From NCBI GenBank assembly GCA_964635875.1, contig CAZWRK010000054.1, positions 1 through 31,041 of the forward strand: a stretch of 31,041 nucleotides of DNA, in the 5' to 3' direction. Positions 13,249 to 20,269 of this stretch are shown here, piece after piece. A program made the translations under genes and the position numbers. Under the pieces are notes generated by a model. It saw only the letters and a program-made list of their open reading frames with translations. It had not been told where the DNA came from and made no database searches. Position 1 is the stretch's first letter, and each line of letters starts with the position of its first letter. This stretch comes from CAZWRK01 sp964635875 (GTDB taxonomy: Bacteria; Pseudomonadota; Gammaproteobacteria; Burkholderiales; Aquaspirillaceae).

Positions 13249-14025
13249 ATGCTACCAGATAATCAAGACCAAGTGACGGCAACAGAAGGAACAGGATCCG
13301 ATACTACCGAGGTTAAACCTACAAGTACGGACAACCCAAGTACAGATGTTAAACCAGATCAGTCAAATGAAGGTAAAAGCAAAGCGGAAGAGGGGAAAAT
13401 AGTTGCCCCTGGTACGTTCAAAACTCCCGACGGAAGGGAATTGACACCAGAACAACTGTATAACGAGTACAATAAGTTACTCCCCGAATTCACAAGAAGA
13501 TCTCAGAAGCTCAGTGAGTATGAGAAAGCTCAAGCTGAGAAATCAAGGACTGCCGAGGAAAACGCGAGAAATGCTGTAAATGATGATGAATCTCTCGCTA
13601 ACGTTGACCCGCAGGTTAGAGAAGCAATCATAAAGATTGTTACTCCTGTAATAGAGGGAACTCTAAAACAGAGGGAAGCCCAAGAGGAAAAACGCCAGCA
13701 GGACGAAGCTTTTAGAAAAGAGCTAGAAAGCCTTGAATCAAAGTTTAATGGGAAAGATGGATTACCAAAATTTGACAGAAATGCGGTCTTAACAAAGATG
13801 GCAGAGCCTGGAAACAGGATCTACGATCCAGAAATGATGTATAAGCATCTTAATGAAAAAGCATACAATGACTACTTAATTAAGCAAGCTTTGAAATCAC
13901 AAGCTGGTGGTACAAAAACTGAAGATACATTTGGTACTCCCGAAAAACCCTCAGGCGTTTCGCCTTCAACCTTTGAAGAGGCTTCAAGAAATGCTCTATC
14001 CCGTATAGCTTCGGATGGAGAATAA
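13249..14025 (+). CDS. Scaffolding protein (candidate)
   Basis: 258 aa between portal and coat genes, the standard scaffold position. The N-terminal ~60 residues are Thr/Asp/Glu-rich and disordered-looking, the middle is a strongly charged helix (RKELESLESKFNGKD preceded by KQREAQEEKRQQDEAF), and the end is Gly/Ser-rich with a short basic helix, typical of proteins that guide capsid assembly and then leave. No protease gene is seen. The ATG has no Shine-Dalgarno site. Assigned by position and composition. Confidence 0.75.
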   Translation: MLPDNQDQVTATEGTGSDTTEVKPTSTDNPSTDVKPDQSNEGKSKAEEGKIVAPGTFKTPDGRELTPEQLYNEYNKLLPEFTRRSQKLSEYEKAQAEKSRTAEENARNAVNDDESLANVDPQVREAIIKIVTPVIEGTLKQREAQEEKRQQDEAFRKELESLESKFNGKDGLPKFDRNAVLTKMAEPGNRIYDPEMMYKHLNEKAYNDYLIKQALKSQAGGTKTEDTFGTPEKPSGVSPSTFEEASRNALSRIASDGE

Positions 14026-14080
14026 ATAAACTTGTTAAAAGTTTAGAATAATAATTTTAGCCTTAGAGGAGGTGATTTTA

Positions 14081-15298
14081 ATGGCACAGACATTATCAGG
14101 TTTTGATACTGCGTTAAAGATTGATTATTTACCAGTTATCCGAAAACAGTTAAACGAATCTACAATTCTTTTGAACAAAGTTCAAAGAAACGAAAGAGAC
14201 GTTTCTGGAAAACAGTGGCAACTTACAGCCCATTATCAGAGAAATTCTGGTGTTGGAGCAGGTAGTGAAACTGGATTACCAACTGCAGGACAACAGGCAT
14301 ACGTTAATCCTTACGGAGTTGTTAAATACAACCGTGCAAGAATTCAAGTTTCTGGTCCAGTTATAGCTGCAAGTAAAAACGATAAAGGAGCGATGGTTAG
14401 AGCTCTTGAGTCCGAAATGCAAGGAGCTGTACGAGATCTTAAAAAAGAAATAAACTACCAGTTGTTTAACGACGGATCCGCAGTTAGAGCTTTAGTAAAT
14501 GGCGATCCAGGAACTGCAGCAACTTTAACTTTAGATGGACCAGGAACCCAATGGTTCCACGATGGAATGAAGATTGATATCTTGAATCCTTCGGACGGTG
14601 TACCTAGAACAAGTTCTTCAGGTCTTACTGTTAGCACAGTAAACTCTACGACAACCTTAACATTATCCGCAGGTGCTAACGCAGCTGTAGCAGATAACGA
14701 CTGGGTTACGAGAGCTGGAGCAACCAACTTAACAGGTACTTCCTACGAAATGATGGGGCTTAAAGGTATCGTTGATGACGCTACATACGTAACGACATTA
14801 CACGGTCTTTCAAGAACAACCTATCCTTGGTGGAAATGTACTACTTACTCAGCAGATGATAATAGCGGAACATTAAGAGATTTATCTCTTACATTAATCC
14901 AAAATGCTATTACCGCAGTTGAGAAGAATGGAGACAGTGTAAATATGATTATTTCTGGTCCTGACGTAAGAGACTCTTATGTAGCACTCTTAGTTAGCGA
15001 TAAGAGATATGTAAATACATTATCTTTAGATGGAGGTTGGAGAGCTATCGAATATAGTTCTGGCGGAGCCGCAATTCCTTGGGTTGCTGACCCTGACTGT
15101 CCTCCTAATACCGTTTTCTTCATTAACACCGAAAGGTTACAGTTAATGCAGATGAGCGACTTTTCTTGGATGGATAGAGATGGAGCAGTACTTTCAAGAG
15201 TTGCAAATAGCGACGCTTATGAGGCAGTGATGTATTGGTATTCCGATTTGGCTACCGATCGTCCTAGATCTCATACTTTCTTAAGAGACGTACAATAA
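14081..15298 (+). CDS. Major capsid protein
   Basis: 405 aa. The ATG at 14081, nine bases inside the open frame, is preceded by GAGGAGGTGATTTTA, fitting a highly expressed gene. The N-terminal arm (MAQTLSGFDTALKIDYLPVI) leads to ...RKQLNESTILLNKVQRNERD, typical of HK97-fold coat proteins; the central region has the long spine helix (MVRALESEMQGAVRDLKKEI) and beta-rich peripheral domains with Gly/Thr loops. It follows the scaffold and is followed by a strong terminator. Confidence 0.88.
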   Translation: MAQTLSGFDTALKIDYLPVIRKQLNESTILLNKVQRNERDVSGKQWQLTAHYQRNSGVGAGSETGLPTAGQQAYVNPYGVVKYNRARIQVSGPVIAASKNDKGAMVRALESEMQGAVRDLKKEINYQLFNDGSAVRALVNGDPGTAATLTLDGPGTQWFHDGMKIDILNPSDGVPRTSSSGLTVSTVNSTTTLTLSAGANAAVADNDWVTRAGATNLTGTSYEMMGLKGIVDDATYVTTLHGLSRTTYPWWKCTTYSADDNSGTLRDLSLTLIQNAITAVEKNGDSVNMIISGPDVRDSYVALLVSDKRYVNTLSLDGGWRAIEYSSGGAAIPWVADPDCPPNTVFFINTERLQLMQMSDFSWMDRDGAVLSRVANSDAYEAVMYWYSDLATDRPRSHTFLRDVQ

Positions 15299-15312
15299 AA
15301 GTATTAATCTTA

Positions 15313-15359
15313 ACGTGGGTAGTTTCAACACGTAAAACCGAGTATCTCTAGAAATAGAG
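15313..15359 (+). other. Two hairpins in the capsid mRNA 3' untranslated region
   Basis: ACGTG/CACGT (15313-15317, 15329-15333) and CTCTA-GAAA-TAGAG (15346-15359), the second with a GNRA loop, lie between the capsid stop and the terminator at 15382. They may protect the message from decay or be the core of a small RNA. Confidence 0.45.
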
Positions 15360-15381
15360 GGTAAAACTGTTATACAAATCT

Positions 15382-15416
15382 GAGCTACTCCTTAAACGGG
15401 GTAGCTCTTTTGTTTT
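15382..15416 (+). terminator. Intrinsic terminator after the capsid gene
   Basis: GAGCTACTCC (15382-15391) pairs with GGGGTAGCTC (15398-15407), ten base pairs with one G-U, loop TTAAAC, then TTTTGTTTT. It stands just before the ribosome site of the next gene. Confidence 0.8.
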
Positions 15417-15435
15417 CTAAGGAGGTGAAAACATT

Positions 15436-15837
15436 ATGATAAAGCGAAGAAATATAGATAAAAACAGCAGAGATACATTTGTTATCTCTGACTATCAGGC
15501 TTCTTCTGTAGCCGACAAGATTATAGGAATCGTTCCTGTAAAATGCGAATTGGTTGTAGTTAAAGAAGCTCACGTAACTGCTGGAGATCACGCTTCCGCT
15601 GTAACTATGTCTGTTGAAAGACTACAGGGAACCGAAACATCCAGTCAAGGAGACCAGGTTGTTAATGCAACTATTAACTTAAAAGGAACTGCTGCAACCG
15701 TGCAGACAGGTACTATAGTTAAAACTTCAAATATTCACATATTTGAGGCTGGAGACAGAGTTGGTATAAATGTCACAGGAGACACTCAAACCTTAGCAGG
15801 TGTTGTTGTTACTTGTCAGTTTAGACCAGTTGATTAG
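15436..15837 (+). CDS. Probable capsid decoration or minor head protein, 133 aa
   Basis: AAGGAGGTGAAAACATT precedes the ATG. After a short basic start the protein is all beta, with an end (FEAGDRVGINVTGDTQTLAG then VVVTCQFRPV) resembling small phage surface proteins that add to the capsid as trimers. It directly follows the capsid terminator. The function is inferred from position and fold-like pattern. Confidence 0.55.
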   Translation: MIKRRNIDKNSRDTFVISDYQASSVADKIIGIVPVKCELVVVKEAHVTAGDHASAVTMSVERLQGTETSSQGDQVVNATINLKGTAATVQTGTIVKTSNIHIFEAGDRVGINVTGDTQTLAGVVVTCQFRPVD

Positions 15838-15847
15838 TAATTTAAGA

Positions 15848-15867
15848 GGGGGGACTAATCTCCCCCC
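15848..15867 (+). other. GC-rich hairpin just before a start codon
   Basis: GGGGGGA (15848-15854) and TCCCCCC (15861-15867) pair around CTAATC. It stands 13 bases before the ATG at 15881 without a following T-run, so it could limit translation or act as a weak terminator. Confidence 0.5.
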
Positions 15868-15880
15868 CATTATCAAATTT

Positions 15881-16162
15881 ATGGAGTTTACAGAAAAACT
15901 AAAGAGACTTGAAAAGACAGGTAAGATCGATGGTTTAGATGGAGGTGCAGCGGAGGTAGGTAGACTACTCGACTTCTTTAATTCTGAGGTAGATAAAGCC
16001 AAAGATAAAGAGCTTCGACACAACATAGAAGGACTTAATGATTATTATAAAAATCTTTATGTTCGGGATATGTTAAAGAAAGCTGGGGAGTATTATGTCA
16101 AACCTATTTCTACTTTTACGCCTAAGTCTGAGCCTGGATCTATTACAGTCGTAAAGTCTTAA
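15881..16162 (+). CDS. Hypothetical structural-region protein, 93 aa
   Basis: The frame is open from 15800, but the ATG at 15881 after the hairpin is the likely start because the upstream part overlaps the decoration gene. A helical charged body (MEFTEKLKRLEKTGKIDGLD) is followed by a Pro/Ser/Thr tail. No family recognised. A clear Shine-Dalgarno site is lacking. Confidence 0.5.
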   Translation: MEFTEKLKRLEKTGKIDGLDGGAAEVGRLLDFFNSEVDKAKDKELRHNIEGLNDYYKNLYVRDMLKKAGEYYVKPISTFTPKSEPGSITVVKS

Positions 16163-16183
16163 TGGTTGTACTAAAATAATAAT

Positions 16184-16525
16184 ATGAATAAAGTATTATC
16201 TTACAAAGTACCTATAACGATTGCAGACTCCGCAACAGCTGGATCCCTAGCTTCTATTCCTATAAACGGAATTATGAAAGGGTACAGTATTACAGTTCCT
16301 AACTTAACAGGAACAGTTACTGTTACACTAGCTATCACAGATGTTTGGGGTACGACTGTTTACTCCAAAGCTTCTATTGCGGAAAATACTACAACAACTT
16401 CGTTTGTGGATGCGAATAACTTCCCATACGAGTTACCGTTAGTAGGTCCTCTTACTGTTACTATCACGGCTAGTGGAGCACAAACAGGTGCTCAGAGCCT
16501 ATCAGTTATAATTTACTACATCTAA
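16184..16525 (+). CDS. Small beta-rich virion-type protein, 113 aa
   Basis: Almost entirely beta-strand and Thr/Ser/Ala-rich (VTVTLAITDVWGTTVYSKAS), ending in a hydrophobic strand IIYYI. This looks like an immunoglobulin-like or small tail/decoration domain; no family can be named. No Shine-Dalgarno site; TAAAAT lies six bases before the ATG. Confidence 0.5.
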   Translation: MNKVLSYKVPITIADSATAGSLASIPINGIMKGYSITVPNLTGTVTVTLAITDVWGTTVYSKASIAENTTTTSFVDANNFPYELPLVGPLTVTITASGAQTGAQSLSVIIYYI

Positions 16526-16539
16526 AGGAGGTGTTTTAT

Positions 16540-16998
16540 ATGAAAGATGCAATTAAAGTTCAAGGAACTTATAGATTGAACATAACACAAGACGGTAAAA
16601 TCGTCGGGGATTCTGGATGGAAACATAACCAGGTTGTTAACTTAGGGTTTTTAGATTATTTAACTAAGACACTAGGTGCAATTTCTGGATCTAAACAGAT
16701 TTCTTACGTCGCTCTTGGAACTGGTGGAGCCCCTGCGGCTGCCGATACTTCTCTTGCTGGAGAGGTTGTTAAGAGAGCAGCGGTTACTGCTGCTACAAGT
16801 TCAAGCTCAAAGACTCTAAGATTTACTGCAACCTTTGAGTCGGCTGCTTCGTTTGTTACAGACACAAAAAATATATCTAATATTGGTTTGTTTAACACAT
16901 CTAGTAGTGGAACCTTGTTTGCTGGAAATACTTATGCTTCGAGTTCAGTTGCTACGAACCAGAACGTTAATATTACCTATGATATAACATTTGCGTAA
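16540..16998 (+). CDS. Tail or fibre-associated structural protein, 152 aa
   Basis: Starts at 16540, with AAAGGAGGTG at ideal distance, rather than at an upstream GTG. The segment GDSGWKHNQVVNLGFLDYLT followed by ...ISYVALGTGGAP resembles a widespread phage structural domain with 'NxvvxxGl' and 'ialGtG' signatures, usually in tail fibres or baseplates. The rest is Ala/Ser/Thr-rich beta sequence. Followed by an intrinsic terminator. Confidence 0.6.
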   Translation: MKDAIKVQGTYRLNITQDGKIVGDSGWKHNQVVNLGFLDYLTKTLGAISGSKQISYVALGTGGAPAAADTSLAGEVVKRAAVTAATSSSSKTLRFTATFESAASFVTDTKNISNIGLFNTSSSGTLFAGNTYASSSVATNQNVNITYDITFA

Positions 16999-17010
16999 AG
17001 TTCTAGATAG

Positions 17011-17037
17011 AAGCTGGACTTAAAAAACCCAGCTTTT
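17011..17037 (+). terminator. Intrinsic terminator
   Basis: AAGCTGG (17011-17017) pairs with CCAGCTT (17029-17035) around an A-rich loop, followed by TTTT. It separates the small structural gene from the HNH gene. Confidence 0.7.
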
Positions 17038-17072
17038 ATCTTGCTCGTTTAGAAATTTAATATTTACTGCTT

Positions 17073-17456
17073 ATGAGTGATGGACGTTTCTTTACCCAGG
17101 AGGAAAAAGAATTAATGTTACAAAGACAAGAATATATGTGTGGGGATTGCGGAGAGGATTTATGGGGAGACCACATTGGAAGGAATCCAGCTCACCACAT
17201 TGTCCCCGTCTGGGCTGGGGGAGCTACTGAATTAGAAAATGGAGTAGTATTATGTCACGAATGTCACGTCACCTGGGACAATTTAGCTATTATGGGGGAG
17301 TTTTATCCAGGGGAGTACACCACGTCAGATATAGACGATTCTCAGATACGAGACGAGGCTTTATTTAGGCGTGCACACCATACTATAGCCATTAACAGGG
17401 GTAATCCCCAACTAAAATCCAAGGTAGAAAAGACCACAAGAAGAACTATAAAATAG
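17073..17456 (+). CDS. HNH endonuclease
   Basis: 127 aa. The zinc pairs CGDC (Cys23, Cys26) and CHEC (Cys61, Cys64) frame the core AHHIVPVWAGGATELENG (His41/His42, Asn57) and a final His65, the full beta-beta-alpha metal signature. Such proteins nick or cut DNA; in phages they are homing endonucleases or help terminase cut. It stands alone after a terminator, which suits a mobile insertion, but it is also close to the terminase arm. No Shine-Dalgarno site. Confidence 0.88.
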   Translation: MSDGRFFTQEEKELMLQRQEYMCGDCGEDLWGDHIGRNPAHHIVPVWAGGATELENGVVLCHECHVTWDNLAIMGEFYPGEYTTSDIDDSQIRDEALFRRAHHTIAINRGNPQLKSKVEKTTRRTIK

Positions 17457-17499
17457 TTGTTTTTGGAAATACTTGTAGTAATATAAAGACACGACAATT

Positions 17500-18117
17500 A
17501 TGAATACAAAAAAACTGCTCAAAGACAAACAAGGGATAAGGTTAGATGTAGGAGGAGGGGCTAACCCACATCCAGGATTTGTTAACATTGATTACCGCCC
17601 TCTACCTCAAGTCGACATCGTTCACAACTTAGAACAATTTCCATACCCATTAAAAGATAATTCTGTTTTAGTAGCTGTCTCTAGTCACGTTGTGGAGCAT
17701 TTAAACCCACATTACGGAGATGCTAGAGTTAAACCACTAATTGACTTACTTATCGAGAAGAAGCTTGTTACAGAAGCAGAGGTGCTTAAAAACGTAGGGT
17801 TCTATGACAATATGCCAAGGTTTATGCGATTTATGGATGAGATGTGGAGAATAATGAAACCAGGCGGTGAATTCTTAATTAACTGTCCTTACGCAGAATC
17901 TCACGGAATGCACCAAGATCCTACTCACGTTAACTTTATAAATGAAACAACGTTCGAATACTTCGATCCCTTAGGTCCAAGAACTGGAGGGTACTTATAT
18001 CGAATATACAAACCTAAACCCTGGAAGATAAAAGAAGGTAGTTTAGTATTTCACTCTACTGGAAACATACAGGTTGTATTTATTAAAAGATTAGAAGACC
18101 CAAGCTACTATGCCTAA
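17500..18117 (+). CDS. SAM-dependent methyltransferase
   Basis: 205 aa. Motif I is LDVGGGANP (15-23), followed by the strand-2 acidic residue in NID (Asp31) and VVEHL (64-68), as in Methyltransf_11-like class I enzymes of the kind found beside glycosyltransferases. The C-terminal half is intact and ends with basic and aromatic residues. The substrate is not evident. It overlaps the first glycosyltransferase gene by eight bases, so the three genes probably work on one pathway, such as modifying a virion glycan or a surface polymer. Confidence 0.8.
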   Translation: MNTKKLLKDKQGIRLDVGGGANPHPGFVNIDYRPLPQVDIVHNLEQFPYPLKDNSVLVAVSSHVVEHLNPHYGDARVKPLIDLLIEKKLVTEAEVLKNVGFYDNMPRFMRFMDEMWRIMKPGGEFLINCPYAESHGMHQDPTHVNFINETTFEYFDPLGPRTGGYLYRIYKPKPWKIKEGSLVFHSTGNIQVVFIKRLEDPSYYA

Positions 18118-18823
18118 AAAAAGAAAGAAAGTAATGGTGAATATTTTAAACGAGGGTACTACTGCAGCAGGTTTAGAGTCACGACTACTACAGGATATGC
18201 AGGCTAAAACAGCCGATTACGATTTTCACCTATTCTTTCCAACAGGCAGACCTATCCCAGATAACAGACACCGAGTTGTTAAACAGTTTCTAGAAGGAGA
18301 TTACGACTTCTTATTTATGTTTGACGACGATAATATGCCAGCAACAGAGAATAATGTGTTCGACTTTTTAGATTTAAACTTACCTGTAGTTGGCGGAGTA
18401 TATCCAGGAAGAAACAAAACAGGTATACATTTTCACGTATATAAATTCACAAGTTTAGAGCCTGTAAAAGCAGCTCAGTATACAGATCCCAAAGAAAGAA
18501 AAGGATTACAAAAGGTTGATGCTGTGGCTACTGGAGCTATTTGTATAAGAAGAGATGTTCTAGAGAAACTACCTAAAAGATCCTTTGATGAGCTATTTGA
18601 TGAAGATGGTCTTATAATCCTAGGTGATGATATGCACTTCTGCTACGAATGCAAAAAAGCAGGAATAGATATATATGCTCACTGGGATCACGTATTCTTT
18701 CATTTTAAAACAGTGGATTTATTGCAGATGGGCGAGTTCGTATATAACGCCCGTGAGGAAGGAATAAAAGCAGGTATAGCTATAGCAGAAGAAAAGTTTA
18801 ATTTACCAAAAATACATAAATGA
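18110..18823 (+). CDS. GT-A type glycosyltransferase
   Basis: 237 aa. An N-terminal Rossmann-like start (MVNILNEGTTAAGLESRL) and YDFLFMFDDDNMP with the acidic triad Asp72-74 form the metal and nucleotide-sugar site of GT-A enzymes; LPVVGGVYPGRN follows. The C-terminal part has LGDDMHFCYECKKAGIDIYA, the usual catalytic-acid and acceptor region. Sugar and acceptor are unknown. The gene overlaps its neighbours at both ends (eight and four bases), forming one translation unit. Confidence 0.78.
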   Translation: MPKKRKKVMVNILNEGTTAAGLESRLLQDMQAKTADYDFHLFFPTGRPIPDNRHRVVKQFLEGDYDFLFMFDDDNMPATENNVFDFLDLNLPVVGGVYPGRNKTGIHFHVYKFTSLEPVKAAQYTDPKERKGLQKVDAVATGAICIRRDVLEKLPKRSFDELFDEDGLIILGDDMHFCYECKKAGIDIYAHWDHVFFHFKTVDLLQMGEFVYNAREEGIKAGIAIAEEKFNLPKIHK

Positions 18824-19722
18824 AAAAAGGAGTAATATCCGAGGAGCTATTTTGGAAAGCGTATAAGGAATATTTTTTAAAACCAACTATGAAAAAAAAG
18901 AAAACAAAAATAAAGGTAACGGCTAAGAGAGTGGAAACTAGAAAAGGAAATGCCTATATTAAATCGGGTATTAATCCTGTGAATAGAATATTAATTGCAA
19001 CACCTTCTCTAGGTAGAGTGAGAATGGAGTGGGTTTTAGCCCGTTACGGTCAGACAATCCCTATGAACTGGGGTCAGGTACAGTTTGTTCAATTTATGAA
19101 TTCTTTTGCACCACTTAACTATTCAGTTCCAGATGCTCAAAATATTATTGTCAAAGAGACTATACAACAGGGTTTTGAATGGTTACTTTTAATTGAAGAC
19201 GATACAATGCCTCCAGCAGATGCTTTTATTCGATTTAATAAATATATGAGAGATAAGACAGCCCCGATAGTTTCAGGGCTTTACTTCTCAAAATCTGAGC
19301 CTAGTGAACCGCTAGTGTTTAGGGGACGAGGTACTTCCGTTTATTGGAAGTGGAAATTTGGTGATTTAGTCTGGTGCGACGGCGTACCTACAGGTATGCT
19401 ATTGATACACTCTAGTATCTTAAAAGCTCTATGGGACGAATCGCCTGAATATAATGTGGGTGGAAGTGGCATAATAGCTAGGAGAGTTTTTGATGTTCCT
19501 AATAAAATATGGTTTGATGAGAAGTTAGAATCTTTTAATACTCTAACAGGGACTTCTGATCTAGAGTTTTGTACCAGAATAATGAAAAATAATATATTTG
19601 AGAAGGCTGGGTGGAAGAAATTTAAAGGTAAGAAAAACCCCTTTCTTGTTGATACTAACATATTCTGCAGGCATATAGCTCCTGACGGAACACAATATCC
19701 AACTGAACTACCAAGACAATAG
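18820..19722 (+). CDS. Second GT-A type glycosyltransferase
   Basis: 300 aa. A very basic N-terminal lead (residues 20-41) precedes RILIATPSLGR; the metal-binding motif is LIEDDTMPP (124-132, Asp127/Asp128), and GTSDLEFCTRIMKN supplies the late acidic site. It is similar in layout to the upstream enzyme but not a simple copy, so the pair may add two different sugars. The start overlaps the previous stop (ATGA). Confidence 0.75.
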   Translation: MKKGVISEELFWKAYKEYFLKPTMKKKKTKIKVTAKRVETRKGNAYIKSGINPVNRILIATPSLGRVRMEWVLARYGQTIPMNWGQVQFVQFMNSFAPLNYSVPDAQNIIVKETIQQGFEWLLLIEDDTMPPADAFIRFNKYMRDKTAPIVSGLYFSKSEPSEPLVFRGRGTSVYWKWKFGDLVWCDGVPTGMLLIHSSILKALWDESPEYNVGGSGIIARRVFDVPNKIWFDEKLESFNTLTGTSDLEFCTRIMKNNIFEKAGWKKFKGKKNPFLVDTNIFCRHIAPDGTQYPTELPRQ

Positions 19723-19731
19723 TGATATAAT
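19723..19731 (+). promoter_or_regulatory. Extended -10 box directly before ATG
   Basis: TGATATAAT is a perfect extended -10 (TG-n-TATAAT). The ATG at 19739 is seven bases past it, where transcription would begin, so the message would be leaderless. No clear -35 box, as is common for extended -10 promoters. Confidence 0.5.
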
Positions 19732-19738
19732 TTCACTA

Positions 19739-19963
19739 ATGTCAACAACTTTAGAGATTCATATAAATGAGAAAATAGAAGTTTTCGATTCTGTGGGTGA
19801 TGCGATCGCCTACATTACAGAAGTCATTAAAAACTACGTTAACGCTGGGGTTGCGGATACCCCTCTCAAGTTCTACATCGTTAAAAAAGACGCTGAAAGG
19901 GGACCCCCTACACTCGGAGTACACGTAGTCGAAGAAATTAAAACAAAGGACAGCCTTGCTTAA
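19739..19963 (+). CDS. Small hypothetical protein, 74 aa
   Basis: Beta-alpha-beta pattern (LEIHINEKIEVFDSVGDAIA then YITEVIKNYV...) without a known motif. It has its own promoter-like box and its stop lies inside the loop of a strong terminator, so it is probably a single-gene unit between the glycosyltransferases and the fibre genes. Role unknown. Confidence 0.55.
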   Translation: MSTTLEIHINEKIEVFDSVGDAIAYITEVIKNYVNAGVADTPLKFYIVKKDAERGPPTLGVHVVEEIKTKDSLA

Positions 19964-19980
19964 AAACAGGCTGTTTTTTT
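19950..19980 (+). terminator. Intrinsic terminator overlapping the preceding gene end
   Basis: ACAGCCT (19950-19956) pairs with AGGCTGT (19968-19974), followed by seven Ts. The stop codon of the preceding gene (19961-19963) lies in the loop, so ribosomes finishing that gene would cover part of the hairpin. Confidence 0.8.
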
Positions 19981-20002
19981 GTTTCCTAGAAAGGAAATTA
20001 AA

Positions 20003-20269
20003 ATGGATTTAACAAATGCACAATATACTAAAATTAAAACTAAATTACCCATAATTGAAGAACTTATAATTCAAGCTTTGGGTGAAACTAAGTATCAAGA
20101 CAGACTGGATAAAATAGGGTTTGCAGGTCTTGTATTGTCTGCCCCCACTACTAAAGACCCCGCTAAACTTTTTTATGTTTATACACAGGACGGTGAAAAT
20201 GGTGTTTTAATACCCTTTCCAAAAGGAAAATTGACAGCTATTAGAAATTTAATAAATAAAAATGGCTAG
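20003..20269 (+). CDS. Hypothetical protein before the fibre gene, 88 aa
   Basis: ATG at 20003 with AAAGGAAA upstream; an earlier TTG in frame lies in the terminator and is unlikely. Helical start (MDLTNAQYTKIKTKLPIIEE) then strands (LFYVYTQDGENGVLIPFP). It overlaps the fibre gene by eight bases. It could be a chaperone or small tail component by position only. Confidence 0.5.
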   Translation: MDLTNAQYTKIKTKLPIIEELIIQALGETKYQDRLDKIGFAGLVLSAPTTKDPAKLFYVYTQDGENGVLIPFPKGKLTAIRNLINKNG

